64,000 nucleotides of DNA from Streptomyces sp. WM6386 (GTDB lineage: Bacteria; Actinomycetota; Actinomycetes; Streptomycetales; Streptomycetaceae), in assembly GCF_000972385.1 (NCBI RefSeq), contig NZ_JXTE01000019.1:53363-117362 (forward strand). The letters run 5' to 3'. Below, piece after piece: positions 8,409 through 16,900 of this stretch. Below the pieces are notes generated by a model that saw nothing but the letters and a program-made list of their open reading frames with translations, ran no database searches and had not been told where the DNA came from. Both the position numbers and the translations under genes were made by a program. Each line of letters starts with the position of its first letter. Within the stretch, counting starts at the first letter, position 1.

Positions 8409-9053
8409 ATGCGACTGGCTGAACTGAGCGAGCGCAGCGGGGTGTCCACCGCGACGATCAAGTACTACCTGCGCGAAGGGCTGTTGGCGCCCGGCCGGCA
8501 GATCAACGCGACGACGGCCGAGTACGACGAGGAGCATCTGCGTCGGCTGCGGCTGGTCCGCGCGATGCTCCAGGTCGGCCGGGTGCCGGTGGCGACGATC
8601 AGGGAAGTGCTGACGCACGTTGACGACGACTCGCTGCCCCGTGCGCTCCGCCTGGGCTCGGCGGTCTGGGCGCTGCCGCAGGTACCGGAGCCGGACGCGG
8701 ACGACGAGTTCGTACAGGGCGCGCGCGTCGCGATGGAGGACCTGCTGCGAACGCTGGGCTGGTCCAACGCGCAGGCCCTCGCGCCGCTCTCGCCGTCCTT
8801 CCGCTCCCTGGTGGTGGCGGCGGCCGCGCTGCGTCGCCTCGGATACGACTGGGGTCTCGAAGCCCTGGTGCCCTACGCGCGGCTCATGCAGCAAGTGGCC
8901 CAGCTGGACATGGAGTTCATGGAGTCGCATGTCTCGGAGGCAGAGAAGGCGGAGGTCGCGGTGCTGGGTGTGGTGCTCGTCGAGCCGATACTCCAGGCGC
9001 TGCACCGGCTGGCGCAGGAGGAGGAGTCGACGCGGAGGTACGGCTACGAGTAG
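8409..9053 (+). CDS. MerR-family transcriptional regulator
   Basis: A 214-residue regulator. Residues 1-70 form the MerR DNA-binding domain (MRLAELSERSGVSTATIKYYLREGLLAPGR, then the second wing helix region YDEEHLRRLRLVRAML). The C-terminal 140 residues are helical and carry no cysteine pair for metal sensing, so the effector is unknown. ATG 8409 has GAAGGG eight bases upstream. It is divergent from the DUF4188 gene, its probable target, and ends in a hairpin before the tRNA array. Confidence 0.9.
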   Translation: MRLAELSERSGVSTATIKYYLREGLLAPGRQINATTAEYDEEHLRRLRLVRAMLQVGRVPVATIREVLTHVDDDSLPRALRLGSAVWALPQVPEPDADDEFVQGARVAMEDLLRTLGWSNAQALAPLSPSFRSLVVAAAALRRLGYDWGLEALVPYARLMQQVAQLDMEFMESHVSEAEKAEVAVLGVVLVEPILQALHRLAQEEESTRRYGYE

Positions 9054-9068
9054 GCGCCGGGAACGGCG

Positions 9069-9096
9069 AAGGCCCCCCACCGAAGTGGAGGGCCTT
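9069..9096 (+). terminator. Terminator of the MerR gene
   Basis: A 12-bp stem (AAGGCCCCCCAC with GTGGAGGGCCTT, one mismatch) with a CGAA tetraloop, 16 bases after the stop codon. It lies only 10 bases from the end of the first tRNA on the other strand and may stop that transcript too. Confidence 0.8.
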
Positions 9097-9105
9097 CACT
9101 CTGCG

Positions 9106-9178
9106 TACCCCCGACCGGATTCGAACCGGCGCTACCGCCTTGAGAGGGCGGCGTGCTAGGCCGCTACACAACGGGGGC
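9106..9178 (-). tRNA. tRNA-Glu (CTC)
   Basis: A 73-nt cloverleaf on the minus strand. The acceptor arm GCCCCCG pairs with CGGGGGT, the anticodon loop reads CTCTCAA (anticodon CTC), and the T arm has GGTTCGAATCC. No CCA is encoded. It is the last of five tRNAs in transcription order. Its sequence matches the copy at 9302-9374 exactly, and the match extends about 14 bases upstream of the gene. Confidence 0.96.
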
Positions 9179-9209
9179 CCTAGCGATCCTGCGTTTCCGC
9201 AGTTCCGAG

Positions 9210-9281
9210 CTGGTCTACCTGGACTCGAACCAAGAATGACGGTACCAGAAACCGTAGTGTTGCCAATTACACCATAGACCA
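9210..9281 (-). tRNA. tRNA-Gln (CTG)
   Basis: A 72-nt cloverleaf with acceptor TGGTCTA/TAGACCA and discriminator G. The anticodon loop reads TTCTGGT (anticodon CTG), and the T arm has GGTTCGAGTCC. It differs from the second Gln gene at 9552-9623 in the acceptor stem and in parts of the D and anticodon arms. Confidence 0.96.
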
Positions 9282-9301
9282 ATAAGGTTGAAACCTTTTC
9301 G

Positions 9302-9374
9302 TACCCCCGACCGGATTCGAACCGGCGCTACCGCCTTGAGAGGGCGGCGTGCTAGGCCGCTACACAACGGGGGC
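9302..9374 (-). tRNA. tRNA-Glu (CTC), second copy
   Basis: A 73-nt gene identical to the copy at 9106-9178, with the same CTC anticodon. Flanking sequence CCTAGCGATCCTGC beyond the 5' end is also shared, which points to recent duplication of a tRNA-plus-spacer unit. Confidence 0.96.
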
Positions 9375-9436
9375 CCTAGCGATCCTGCATCGAGGTCGGC
9401 GGGAGCTACCCTGACCATCCCCGCGGGAAGGATCTG

Positions 9437-9509
9437 TACCCCCGACCGGATTCGAACCGGCGCTACTGCCTTGAGAGGGCAGCGTGCTAGGCCGCTACAC
9501 AACGGGGGC
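9437..9509 (-). tRNA. tRNA-Glu (CTC), third copy with altered anticodon stem
   Basis: A 73-nt gene differing from the other Glu copies at two positions that pair with each other: the anticodon stem CCGCC/GGCGG becomes CTGCC/GGCAG. The compensated C-G to T-A change keeps the stem intact, so the gene should be functional. Confidence 0.96.
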
Positions 9510-9551
9510 TTCGCGGAGCTGGTCTCCGCTTGTGCAGATGAGCTCTGCGAG

Positions 9552-9623
9552 CTGGCCTACCTGGACTCGAACCAAGACTAACGGAACCAGAAACCGTCGT
9601 GCTGCCAATTACACCATAGGCCA
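9552..9623 (-). tRNA. tRNA-Gln (CTG), promoter-proximal copy
   Basis: A 72-nt cloverleaf with acceptor TGGCCTA/TAGGCCA, anticodon CTG in the loop TTCTGGT, and a T arm with GGTTCGAGTCC. It is first in the array; the promoter should lie in 9624-9714. Confidence 0.96.
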
Positions 9624-9714
9624 CTGGAACTCAAGTCCCTGAAGGGATCTTGTTCTAGTGTGCTCCCCCGGTTTCCGGCCTTTCGGCCCGCTCTCCGGCG
9701 GCGCAGGAAGAACA

Positions 9715-10446
9715 TTACCCGAAGGTGGACGGGGCTCCAAAACGGGTATCCGCGCCGAGGATCGCGGGGAGTTCGGCGAGGGTGGCGATCCGGTGGGGGC
9801 CGACTGGGGCAGTGCCGGTCGCGTACACACCGTCGCGGTCGATCCAGAAGGAACGCAGGCCGGCCTCGGCGGCACCGCGTCCGTCGATCTCCGGATGGTC
9901 ACCGACGTAGGCCACCTGCTCCGGGGCGAGTTCCAGGGCCTCGCAGGCCGCGTGGAAGGCACCGGCCTGCGGCTTGGAGACGCCGAGTTCGGCGGCGCAG
10001 AGGACGGCCTCGAAGCGGTCGTACACGCCGAGGGCGCGCAGTTTGCGGTCCTGGACGTGGATGCTGGAGTTGGAGAGCACCGCGTGCCGGTGGCTGGCGG
10101 CCAGGGCGTCCAAGACGGGCAGGACGTCCGGGAAGAGGGCCCAGACCGTCTCGTAATGCGCGACGTACCGCTGGAACCAGGCGTCGGCCTCCGTATCGCT
10201 CAGCTCCACGCCGAGGAATGCCCGCACCCGGTCCCGGCGCTGCCCCTGGAAGTCGACCTCCCCCGCCGAGAACCGCGCCCACTGGACGTCGGTGATCTCC
10301 CGCCAGCTCACGATGGCCTGCTCGACGTTCTCGTACGCCTCCAACAGCCCCTCGGCCGCGAGGTGCAGGCGCATTCCGGCGCGGTCGGCGCCGGTGTAGT
10401 CGAAGAGGGTGTCGTCGACGTCCCAGACCACGGCACGGATGCTCAT
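9715..10446 (-). CDS. HAD-superfamily hydrolase
   Basis: A 243-residue haloacid dehalogenase-like phosphatase. Motif I is DVDDTLF at residues 9-15 with the nucleophile and acid-base Asp. The helical cap (C1 type) follows, then motif II AVLSNSS, motif III SKPQAGAF and motif IV YVGDHPEIDGRGA. The substrate cannot be read from sequence. ATG 10444-10446 is preceded on its strand by TACCGT six bases upstream and no ribosome binding site, so the transcript is probably leaderless. It is divergent from a RelE-like gene 73 bases away. Confidence 0.9.
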   Translation of the reverse strand: MSIRAVVWDVDDTLFDYTGADRAGMRLHLAAEGLLEAYENVEQAIVSWREITDVQWARFSAGEVDFQGQRRDRVRAFLGVELSDTEADAWFQRYVAHYETVWALFPDVLPVLDALAASHRHAVLSNSSIHVQDRKLRALGVYDRFEAVLCAAELGVSKPQAGAFHAACEALELAPEQVAYVGDHPEIDGRGAAEAGLRSFWIDRDGVYATGTAPVGPHRIATLAELPAILGADTRFGAPSTFG

Positions 10447-10519
10447 GGTCCGACGGTAACCCTGAGGGCGGGCTCGCGGGCCCGATACGGCGAAGGGGGG
10501 CGACTGGCACACTGAGGTC

Positions 10520-10804
10520 ATGAGCGAGTACCGCGTCCAGTTCACCGTCGAAGCCCGTGCGGCCTACGACGCCCTGCCCCCTTCACGTCAGGAGCATCTG
10601 GACAGAGCGGTACGGATACTGGCACGCGACCCGTTCCGGAAACACTCGACCGCGCAATTGGGTCCCGACGAGCATCTCCGCAAGGCGTACGTCGCCCCCG
10701 GCGTGATGCTGGAGTACATGGTGGCCGGCGCGATCATGGTCGTCGTGGTGCTGGAGATCTTCGACGAGAGCGCCTATCTGATCGACGAAGCCGACGCACA
10801 GTGA
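10520..10804 (+). CDS. RelE/ParE-fold protein without a visible antitoxin
   Basis: A 94-residue protein whose layout matches RelE/ParE folds: YRVQFTVEARAAYDALP, a helix with RQEHLDRAVRILARDPF, LRKAYVAPGVMLEYMVAGAIMVVVVLEIFD. Chromosomal type II toxins of this fold normally sit next to a small antitoxin gene; here the neighbours are a HAD hydrolase (divergent) and gltX (convergent), so it is an orphan. The ATG has GAGG three bases upstream, a close but usable spacing. It could be a non-toxic relative; activity is not shown by sequence. Confidence 0.75.
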   Translation: MSEYRVQFTVEARAAYDALPPSRQEHLDRAVRILARDPFRKHSTAQLGPDEHLRKAYVAPGVMLEYMVAGAIMVVVVLEIFDESAYLIDEADAQ

Positions 10805-10816
10805 CCGCCGATACGT

Positions 10817-10854
10817 GAAGGGGCGGTACCCGGAATTCCCGGTACCGCCCCTTC
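10817..10854. terminator. Bidirectional terminator before gltX 3' end
   Basis: GAAGGGGCGGTACC and its exact complement form a 14-bp stem with a 10-base loop containing GAATTC. The RelE-like gene and gltX converge on it. Confidence 0.9.
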
Positions 10855-10867
10855 GCGCTTGCGTGAC

Positions 10868-12343
10868 CTACGCCGCGAGCTTCGCCAGCGCCGCGTCGAT
10901 GCGGGCCAGGGTCGTCTCCTTGCCCAGGATCTCCAGGGACTCGAAGAGGGGCAGGCCGACCGTGCGGCCGGTGACGGCGACGCGGACCGGGGCCTGGGCC
11001 TTGCCGAGCTTGAGGCCGTGGGCCTCGCCGGCGGCCAGGACGGCCTCCTTGAGGGACTCCGCGGAGGTCCAGTCCGCCGACTCCAGCTTCTCGCGGGCGG
11101 TCCTCAGGAGGGCGTCGCTGCCCTCCTTCATCGCCTTCGTCCAGCTCGCCTCGTCGAAGACCGGCTCCGCCAGGAACAGGAAGTCGACGTTGTCCGTGAT
11201 CTCCGAGAGGACCTTCAGACGGGTCTGGGCGTGCGGGGCGATCGCGTGCCACTTGGACTCGTCGAAGTCCTCCGGCGCCCAGGGGGCGAACGGGGCCCGC
11301 AGCCAGGGGGCGCAGCGCTCGGTGAAGTCCTTCACGTCCAGCAGGCGGATGTGGTCGCCGTTGATCGACTCGCACTTCTTGAGGTCGAAGCGGGCCGGGT
11401 TGGGCTGGACGTCCGCGATGTCGAAGGCCGCGACCATCTCGTCCATCGTGAAGATGTCCTGGTCGGCCGAGAGCGACCAGCCGAGGAGGGAGAGGTAGTT
11501 CAGCAGCCCCTCGGGCAGGAAGCCGCGCTCGCGGTACAGGTTGAGCGAGGACTCCGGGTCGCGCTTGGAGAGCTTCTTGTTGCCCTCGCCCATCACGTAC
11601 GGCAGGTGGCCGAAGGACGGGGTCTGCTTGGCGATGCCCAGCTCGGTCAGCGCCTTGTACAGGGCGATCTGGCGCGGGGTGGAGGAGAGCAGGTCCTCGC
11701 CGCGCAGGACGTGGGTGATCTCCATCAGGGCGTCGTCGACGGGGTTCACCAGCGTGTAGAGGGGCGCCCCGTTGGCTCGTACGATCCCGTAGTCCGGCAC
11801 GTTCTCCGCGGTGAACGTCAGCTCGCCGCGGACCAGGTCCGTGAAGGTGATCGTCTCGTCGGGCATGCGAAAACGGACGATCGGCGCCCGGCCCTGTGCC
11901 TTGTACTCCTCGACCTGCGCATCGCTCAGCTCGCGGCAGTGGCCGTCGTAGCCGGAGGGCTTGCCGGCGGCGCGGGCGGCCTCGCGGCGGGTGTCCAGCT
12001 CCTCCTGCGAGCAGTAGCAGTGGTACGCGTGACCGGCGTCCAGGAGCTTGCCCGCGACCTCCTTGTAGAGGTCCATGCGCTGCGACTGGCGGTACGGCGC
12101 GTGCGGGCCGCCGATCTCGGGGCCCTCGTCCCAGTCGAAGCCCAGCCAGCGCATCGAGTCGAGCAGCTGGCCGTAGGACTCCTCGGAGTCGCGGGCCGCG
12201 TCGGTGTCCTCGATGCGGAAGACGAGCGTGCCCTGGTGGTGCTTGGCGAACGCCCAGTTGAACAGGGCGGTGCGGACCAGGCCCACATGGGGGTTACCGG
12301 TGGGCGAGGGGCAGAAACGTACGCGGACGGGTGCGCTAGCCAC
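10868..12343 (-). CDS. gltX: Glutamyl-tRNA synthetase
   Basis: Charges tRNA-Glu with glutamate; in actinobacteria a nondiscriminating GltX also charges tRNA-Gln for later amidation. About 491 residues. The class I signature HIGH appears as HVGL in FCPSPTGNPHVGLV, and KMSKS as KLSKRD. A zinc site is suggested by YHCYCSQ and YDGHC. I prefer GTG 12341-12343 (VASAPVRVRF); TTG at 12350-12352 would add three residues. The gene overlaps the end of the upstream FAH-family gene by 8 bases (17 with the TTG start), so the two are coupled. It sits close to the Glu/Gln tRNA array, though on a separate transcript. Confidence 0.95.
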   Translation of the reverse strand: MASAPVRVRFCPSPTGNPHVGLVRTALFNWAFAKHHQGTLVFRIEDTDAARDSEESYGQLLDSMRWLGFDWDEGPEIGGPHAPYRQSQRMDLYKEVAGKLLDAGHAYHCYCSQEELDTRREAARAAGKPSGYDGHCRELSDAQVEEYKAQGRAPIVRFRMPDETITFTDLVRGELTFTAENVPDYGIVRANGAPLYTLVNPVDDALMEITHVLRGEDLLSSTPRQIALYKALTELGIAKQTPSFGHLPYVMGEGNKKLSKRDPESSLNLYRERGFLPEGLLNYLSLLGWSLSADQDIFTMDEMVAAFDIADVQPNPARFDLKKCESINGDHIRLLDVKDFTERCAPWLRAPFAPWAPEDFDESKWHAIAPHAQTRLKVLSEITDNVDFLFLAEPVFDEASWTKAMKEGSDALLRTAREKLESADWTSAESLKEAVLAAGEAHGLKLGKAQAPVRVAVTGRTVGLPLFESLEILGKETTLARIDAALAKLAA

Positions 12344-13112
12344 GCTTGACAACCTTGTTGGTGAGAGTGCCGATGCCTTCGATGGTGACGGCGACCTCGT
12401 CGCCGACGGTGAGCGGCCCGACGCCTGCCGGGGTGCCCGTGAGGATCACGTCGCCGGGGAGCAGCGTCATGGCCTCGGAGATGTTGACGATCAGATCCTC
12501 GATCGGGTGGATCATCTCGCTGGTGCGGCCGAGCTGGCGCTGTTGGCCGTTGACCGTGAGCTGGATCGTGAGATCGGCGGGGTCGAGGTCCGTCTCCACC
12601 CAGGGGCCGAGCGGGCAGGAGGTGTCGAAGCCCTTGGCCCGGGCCCACTGCTTCTCGCGCTTCTGGACGTCGCGGGCGGTGATGTCGTTGGCGCAGGTGT
12701 AGCCGAGGATGACGTCCTTGACGCGCTCGCGCGGGACCTCGCGGCACATACGGCCGATGACCACGGCCAGCTCGGCCTCGTGGTGGAGGTCCTCGGAGAA
12801 GGACGGGTACTGGATCTCGTCGCCGGAGCCGATCACCGAGGTGGACGGCTTGAAGAAGGCGAACGGGGCGTCGGGGACCTCGTTGCCCAGTTCCCGCGCG
12901 TGCTCGGCGTAGTTGCGGCCGTAGGCGACGACCTTGTTGGGGAGCACCGGCGGCAGCAGCCGGACCTTGCTCAGCGGGACCTTCGTACCGGAGAGCTCGA
13001 AGTCCGCGAACGGGATGCCCTTGATGATGTCGAGGACGAGCTCGTCAGGCTTGTCGCCCTCGACCGCGCCGAAGGCGACGTTCCCGTCGATGGAGAATCT
13101 GGCGATGCGCAC
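12336..13112 (-). CDS. Fumarylacetoacetate hydrolase-family protein
   Basis: A 258-residue FAH-fold hydrolase. It has VVAYGRNYAEHARELG, PFAFFKP, the acidic metal site DLHHEAELAVVIG, GYTCANDITARDVQ, and LLPGDVILTGTPAGVG. Family members act on C-C bonds of fumarylpyruvate-like or acylpyruvate compounds; the precise substrate is not visible. I chose GTG 13110-13112, which has AAGGA six bases upstream, rather than the earlier in-frame ATG whose encoded residues are unlike the family. It overlaps gltX. Confidence 0.9.
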   Translation of the reverse strand: MRIARFSIDGNVAFGAVEGDKPDELVLDIIKGIPFADFELSGTKVPLSKVRLLPPVLPNKVVAYGRNYAEHARELGNEVPDAPFAFFKPSTSVIGSGDEIQYPSFSEDLHHEAELAVVIGRMCREVPRERVKDVILGYTCANDITARDVQKREKQWARAKGFDTSCPLGPWVETDLDPADLTIQLTVNGQQRQLGRTSEMIHPIEDLIVNISEAMTLLPGDVILTGTPAGVGPLTVGDEVAVTIEGIGTLTNKVVKRG

Positions 13113-13227
13113 GGGATCCTTGCGCCCCTCACTTGAGCCGTCTGGAGTCTGACGCTCCAGGCTAACGCGGCAAAGGGCCGGCGCCTCGCGCATTACGCGG
13201 GCGCCCCGACGGTCGTACGGGCGTGAT

Positions 13228-13401
13228 CTACTCGGCGGTGGCGGAGACCGGGACGTCCATCAGGATCGTGCGGCGCGGGTTGGCGGTCTGGGCCGGGAGG
13301 TCGACGGAGTGCTCCGGGAGTTCCGGGGTCTGCAGGTCGTCGGCGTCCTCGAGGTGCGCCAGCGTCGTGCGCCGCGGGTTGGCTATGTTGCGGAACATCA
13401 T
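13228..13401 (-). CDS. 57-aa peptide with duplicated ANPRRTxL motif
   Basis: A small acidic protein beginning MMFRNIANPRRTTLAHLEDA and ending NPRRTILMDVPVSATAE. The motif ANPRRT[TI]L occurs twice, at residues 7-14 and 40-47, separated by a proline- and acid-rich linker (LEDADDLQTPELPEHSVDLPAQT). No signal peptide or membrane segment. Start taken at ATG 13399-13401; a longer frame from 13458 is arginine-rich noise. It stands alone, 36 bases beyond the far end of the open frame upstream of the FAH gene. I do not recognise a function; the repeat suggests a binding peptide or a precursor peptide. Confidence 0.65.
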   Translation of the reverse strand: MMFRNIANPRRTTLAHLEDADDLQTPELPEHSVDLPAQTANPRRTILMDVPVSATAE

Positions 13402-13966
13402 CGTCGTCTTCACGGTTGTACGAGACCTTGTCGTCTTCGGGCGCCGGACGGGTCCCAAGGGGCCCCGGGCGGGCGCGGGTTGTCAAAGTGTTACGTCATG
13501 TAAAGCGTCAGGCTAAACATGCGCTTCCCCTCCGAAGGCGTGAAGACCCCATGATCCGCATGTGAGTTTGCTCACGGGGTAAGACACAAAGCGGTCAATT
13601 CAGGCCCGCAACCCACCCCAACGAAACGGACATTGACTCCCTGAAGGCACCATTCCGCTCCTGATCATGGCGACTGGGACACCCTTGTCGCGCAAGGGAT
13701 CCGTTCGGGTACGTCCACTTTTGAGTGGATCACTCTCTACGTCTCGTAACGCGTCCCTCACGTGGTGTCACGGAAGTCACAGCCTGGCCTACGGCCCTTG
13801 TTGGAGATCCTGCACTGTGCTGGAATCTCACGGACCGCCGCAGGAACAAGCCGGCGCACAGGGGGCGCTCCGCGCGCCGGGTGGCGGCGAGTAAGGGGGA
13901 GCCAGCGCCGGTCACTCACGACCATCGGGGGGCGTAATTCAGGGCGCCCCCTAGTACGCCGACACC
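13402..13966. other. 565-base intergenic region upstream of the first conservon
   Basis: No gene is supported here. The stretch includes relatively AT-rich parts (13500-13680) and must contain the promoter of the downstream conservon and probably that of the 57-aa peptide. TGCTGGAAT at 13818-13826 recurs upstream of the second conservon at 19562-19570. I see no convincing paired -35/-10. Confidence 0.5.
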
Positions 13967-16900
13967 GTGTCCTTCCGTTCACGCGGAGGGGCGCCTGGTC
14001 CAGAGGTTGCGACGCTAGTGCAGGGACGTTTCAAGAGGGATGGCAGCGCTTCGGCGGAGCCGGAGCCGCACGGCGGGACTGGCCCGAAAGGCGGCTCCGC
14101 GCCCCAGCACGCCCAGAACCCGGGCCAGGCGGCCACGTCCGGCGACGGGGGCGAGCGCTCCGGGCGACCCGGCGCGGCGTCCTCCGGACCCGCGAACCCC
14201 GCCGCCCCGACGGTGAAGGCGCCGACGGGCCCGACCGGCCCCGGCTCGCGAATAGCTCTGCGCAACTGGCGTATCTCCACGCGCCTGGTGTCGCTGCTCG
14301 CGCTGCCCGTGGTCGCGGCCACCTCGCTGGGCGCCCTGCGCATCAGCGACAACATGGACGACATCCAGCAGCTCGAGAACATGAAGCTGCTGACGGACAT
14401 GACCAAGCAGGCGACCGCGCTGGCCGACGCGCTCCAGAAGGAGCGCGACCTGTCCGCCGGTCCGCTGGCGCACGGCTCCAGCGCGACCGAGTACACGATC
14501 AAGGGTCTGCGCGACAAGACGGACCGCGCCCTCGAGGACTTCGTCGACTCCTCGGAGGAGATCGACACCGAGGGCGGAAGCCTCCAGGGCGTCCGCGAGA
14601 ACGTGGTGCTCCTGGTCAGCAACCTGCGCGGTATCGAGAAGGTTCGCAACACCGCGTACGAGCAGAAGAACAACTCCACGCAGACGGTGGAGGCCTACCA
14701 CCGCCTCGTCACGCAGCTGCTCGACCTCTCGCGCGACATGGCGCAGGCGACCAGCAACCCCGAGATGATCCAGCGCACACGTGCCCTGGCGGCCTTCTCC
14801 GCCGCCAAGGAGTACTCCTCCGTGCAGCGCGCGGTCCTCGCCGCGGCCCTGCCCGCGAACAAGACGTCGTTCGGCAACCTCTCCAAGAACGACCAGCTCT
14901 ACGCCCAGTCGGCCCTCTCCAACGAGGACGCCGAGATCAAGAGCTTCCAGTCGATCTACGGCAAGTCCAGCGCCGTGGAGCTGATGGAGCCCATCAGCGA
15001 CAACAACTCGACCATCCAGTCCGCCGACACCTACGCCAGCCGCGCCCTGGGCTCCACGGAGGGTCTGGAGAACCTGGACAAGCGGTCCTACCAGGACTGG
15101 GTGGACGACAGCTCCTCCAAGATCGACCAGATGGGCAAGATCGAGCACACGCTGCTCGAGGAGATGGAGCAGAAGGCCCGCGAGCTGCGCAACGAGTCGG
15201 AGCAGGAAGCGATCATCTCCGGTGCGCTGATCCTGCTCGTGCTCGGCATCTCGCTCGTCGGCGCCTTCGTCGTGGCCCGATCCATGATCCGCTCGCTGCG
15301 CCGGCTGGAGGAGACCGCCACCAAGGTCGCCACGGACCGACTGCCCGAGCTGGTCAAGGCGCTGTCCGAGTCCGACCCGCAGGACGTCGACACCTCCGTG
15401 GAGTCGGTCGGTGTGCACTCCCGGGACGAGATCGGCAAGGTGGCCGCGGCCTTCGACGACGTGCACCGCGAGGCGGTCCGCCTCGCCGCCGAGCAGGCCC
15501 TGCTCCGGGGCAACGTCAACGCGATGTTCACCAACCTCTCGCGCCGCTCCCAGGGTCTTATCCAGCGCCAGCTGTCGCTGATCTCCGAGCTCGAGTCCCG
15601 TGAGGCCGACCCGGACCAGCTGTCCTCGCTGTTCAAGCTGGACCACCTCGCGACCCGTATGCGCCGTAACGGTGAAAACCTTCTGGTTCTCGCCGGTGAA
15701 GAGCCCGGCCGCCGCTGGACCCGCCCGGTCCCGCTGGTCGACGTGCTCCGCGCCGCCGCCTCCGAGGTGGAGCAGTACGAGCGCATCGAGCTGGCCTCGG
15801 TACCGACCACCGAAGTCGCCGGCCGCGTCGTCAACGACCTCGTGCACCTCCTCGCCGAGCTGCTCGAGAACGCGACCTCCTTCTCCTCGCCGCAGACCAA
15901 GGTCAAGGTCACCGGTCACGCGCTGCCCGACGGCCGCGTGCTGATCGAGATCCACGACACCGGCATCGGCCTCTCCCCCGAGGACCTCGCGGCGATCAAC
16001 GAGCGGCTCGCCTCGCCGCCCACCGTGGACGTCTCGGTCTCCCGACGCATGGGTCTGTTCGTGGTCGGCCGGCTGTCGCAGCGTCACGGCATCCGCATCC
16101 AGCTGCGCCCGTCCGACTCCGGTGGTACGACCGCGCTGGTCATGCTGCCCGTCGATGTCGCCCAGGGCGGCAAGAAGCCGCAGCCCAAGCCCGGTCAGGG
16201 TGCCGGTGGCGCCCCGTCCGCCGCGCAGGCGGCCGCCGGTGTGGGCGCGGGCCGTCGTGGCCCCGGTCAGCAGGGCGGCTCGCTCGGTGCGGGTGCGGCC
16301 TTCGGTGGCGGTGCCCTCGGTGCCGGCGCTCAGCCCGGTGGCCGGCTCAATGCCGGTCAGGGGCCGCGGGCCGCGCTGCCGGGCACGGGCAACGGCGGTC
16401 GTCCGGGTGGTGCGCCGGGTGGCGCGCGCGGACCCCAGGCTCCCTCGGCTCCTGCGCAGGGCCGGCCTTCCCCGGCCGGTGCGGGCGCCGCGTTCGGCGG
16501 TCAGGCGCCGGGTGCTCCGCAGGGTCTGCAGGCCGCGGGTACGTCCGCGCCGCAGGACGCCTTCGGTGGCAGCCGCGGTCCCGTACCGCCGCAGCAGTCC
16601 GCTCCCGCGGGCAACTCCGGCGACGAGCAGCAGGGCGGCCGCCGCCGTGGGCGTCAGCTCCCGGGCCGTGGCGGTCCGCGGGCCGAACTGCCCGGCGGCG
16701 CCCCGCAGCAGCCGCGGACGCCCAGCTGGAGCGACGAGAACGCGCAGCCGCAGATCTCGCACACCTCGCTCGACACCCCGCGCGGCCATGACGAGCAGGA
16801 CGCCGCGCAGACGTCCCGGATGCCGCGGATCGACGACCGGCAGGGCCCGGGCGCGACCACGGAGATGCCCGCGATCCCCCGGTCCGACGGCCGCCAGGGT

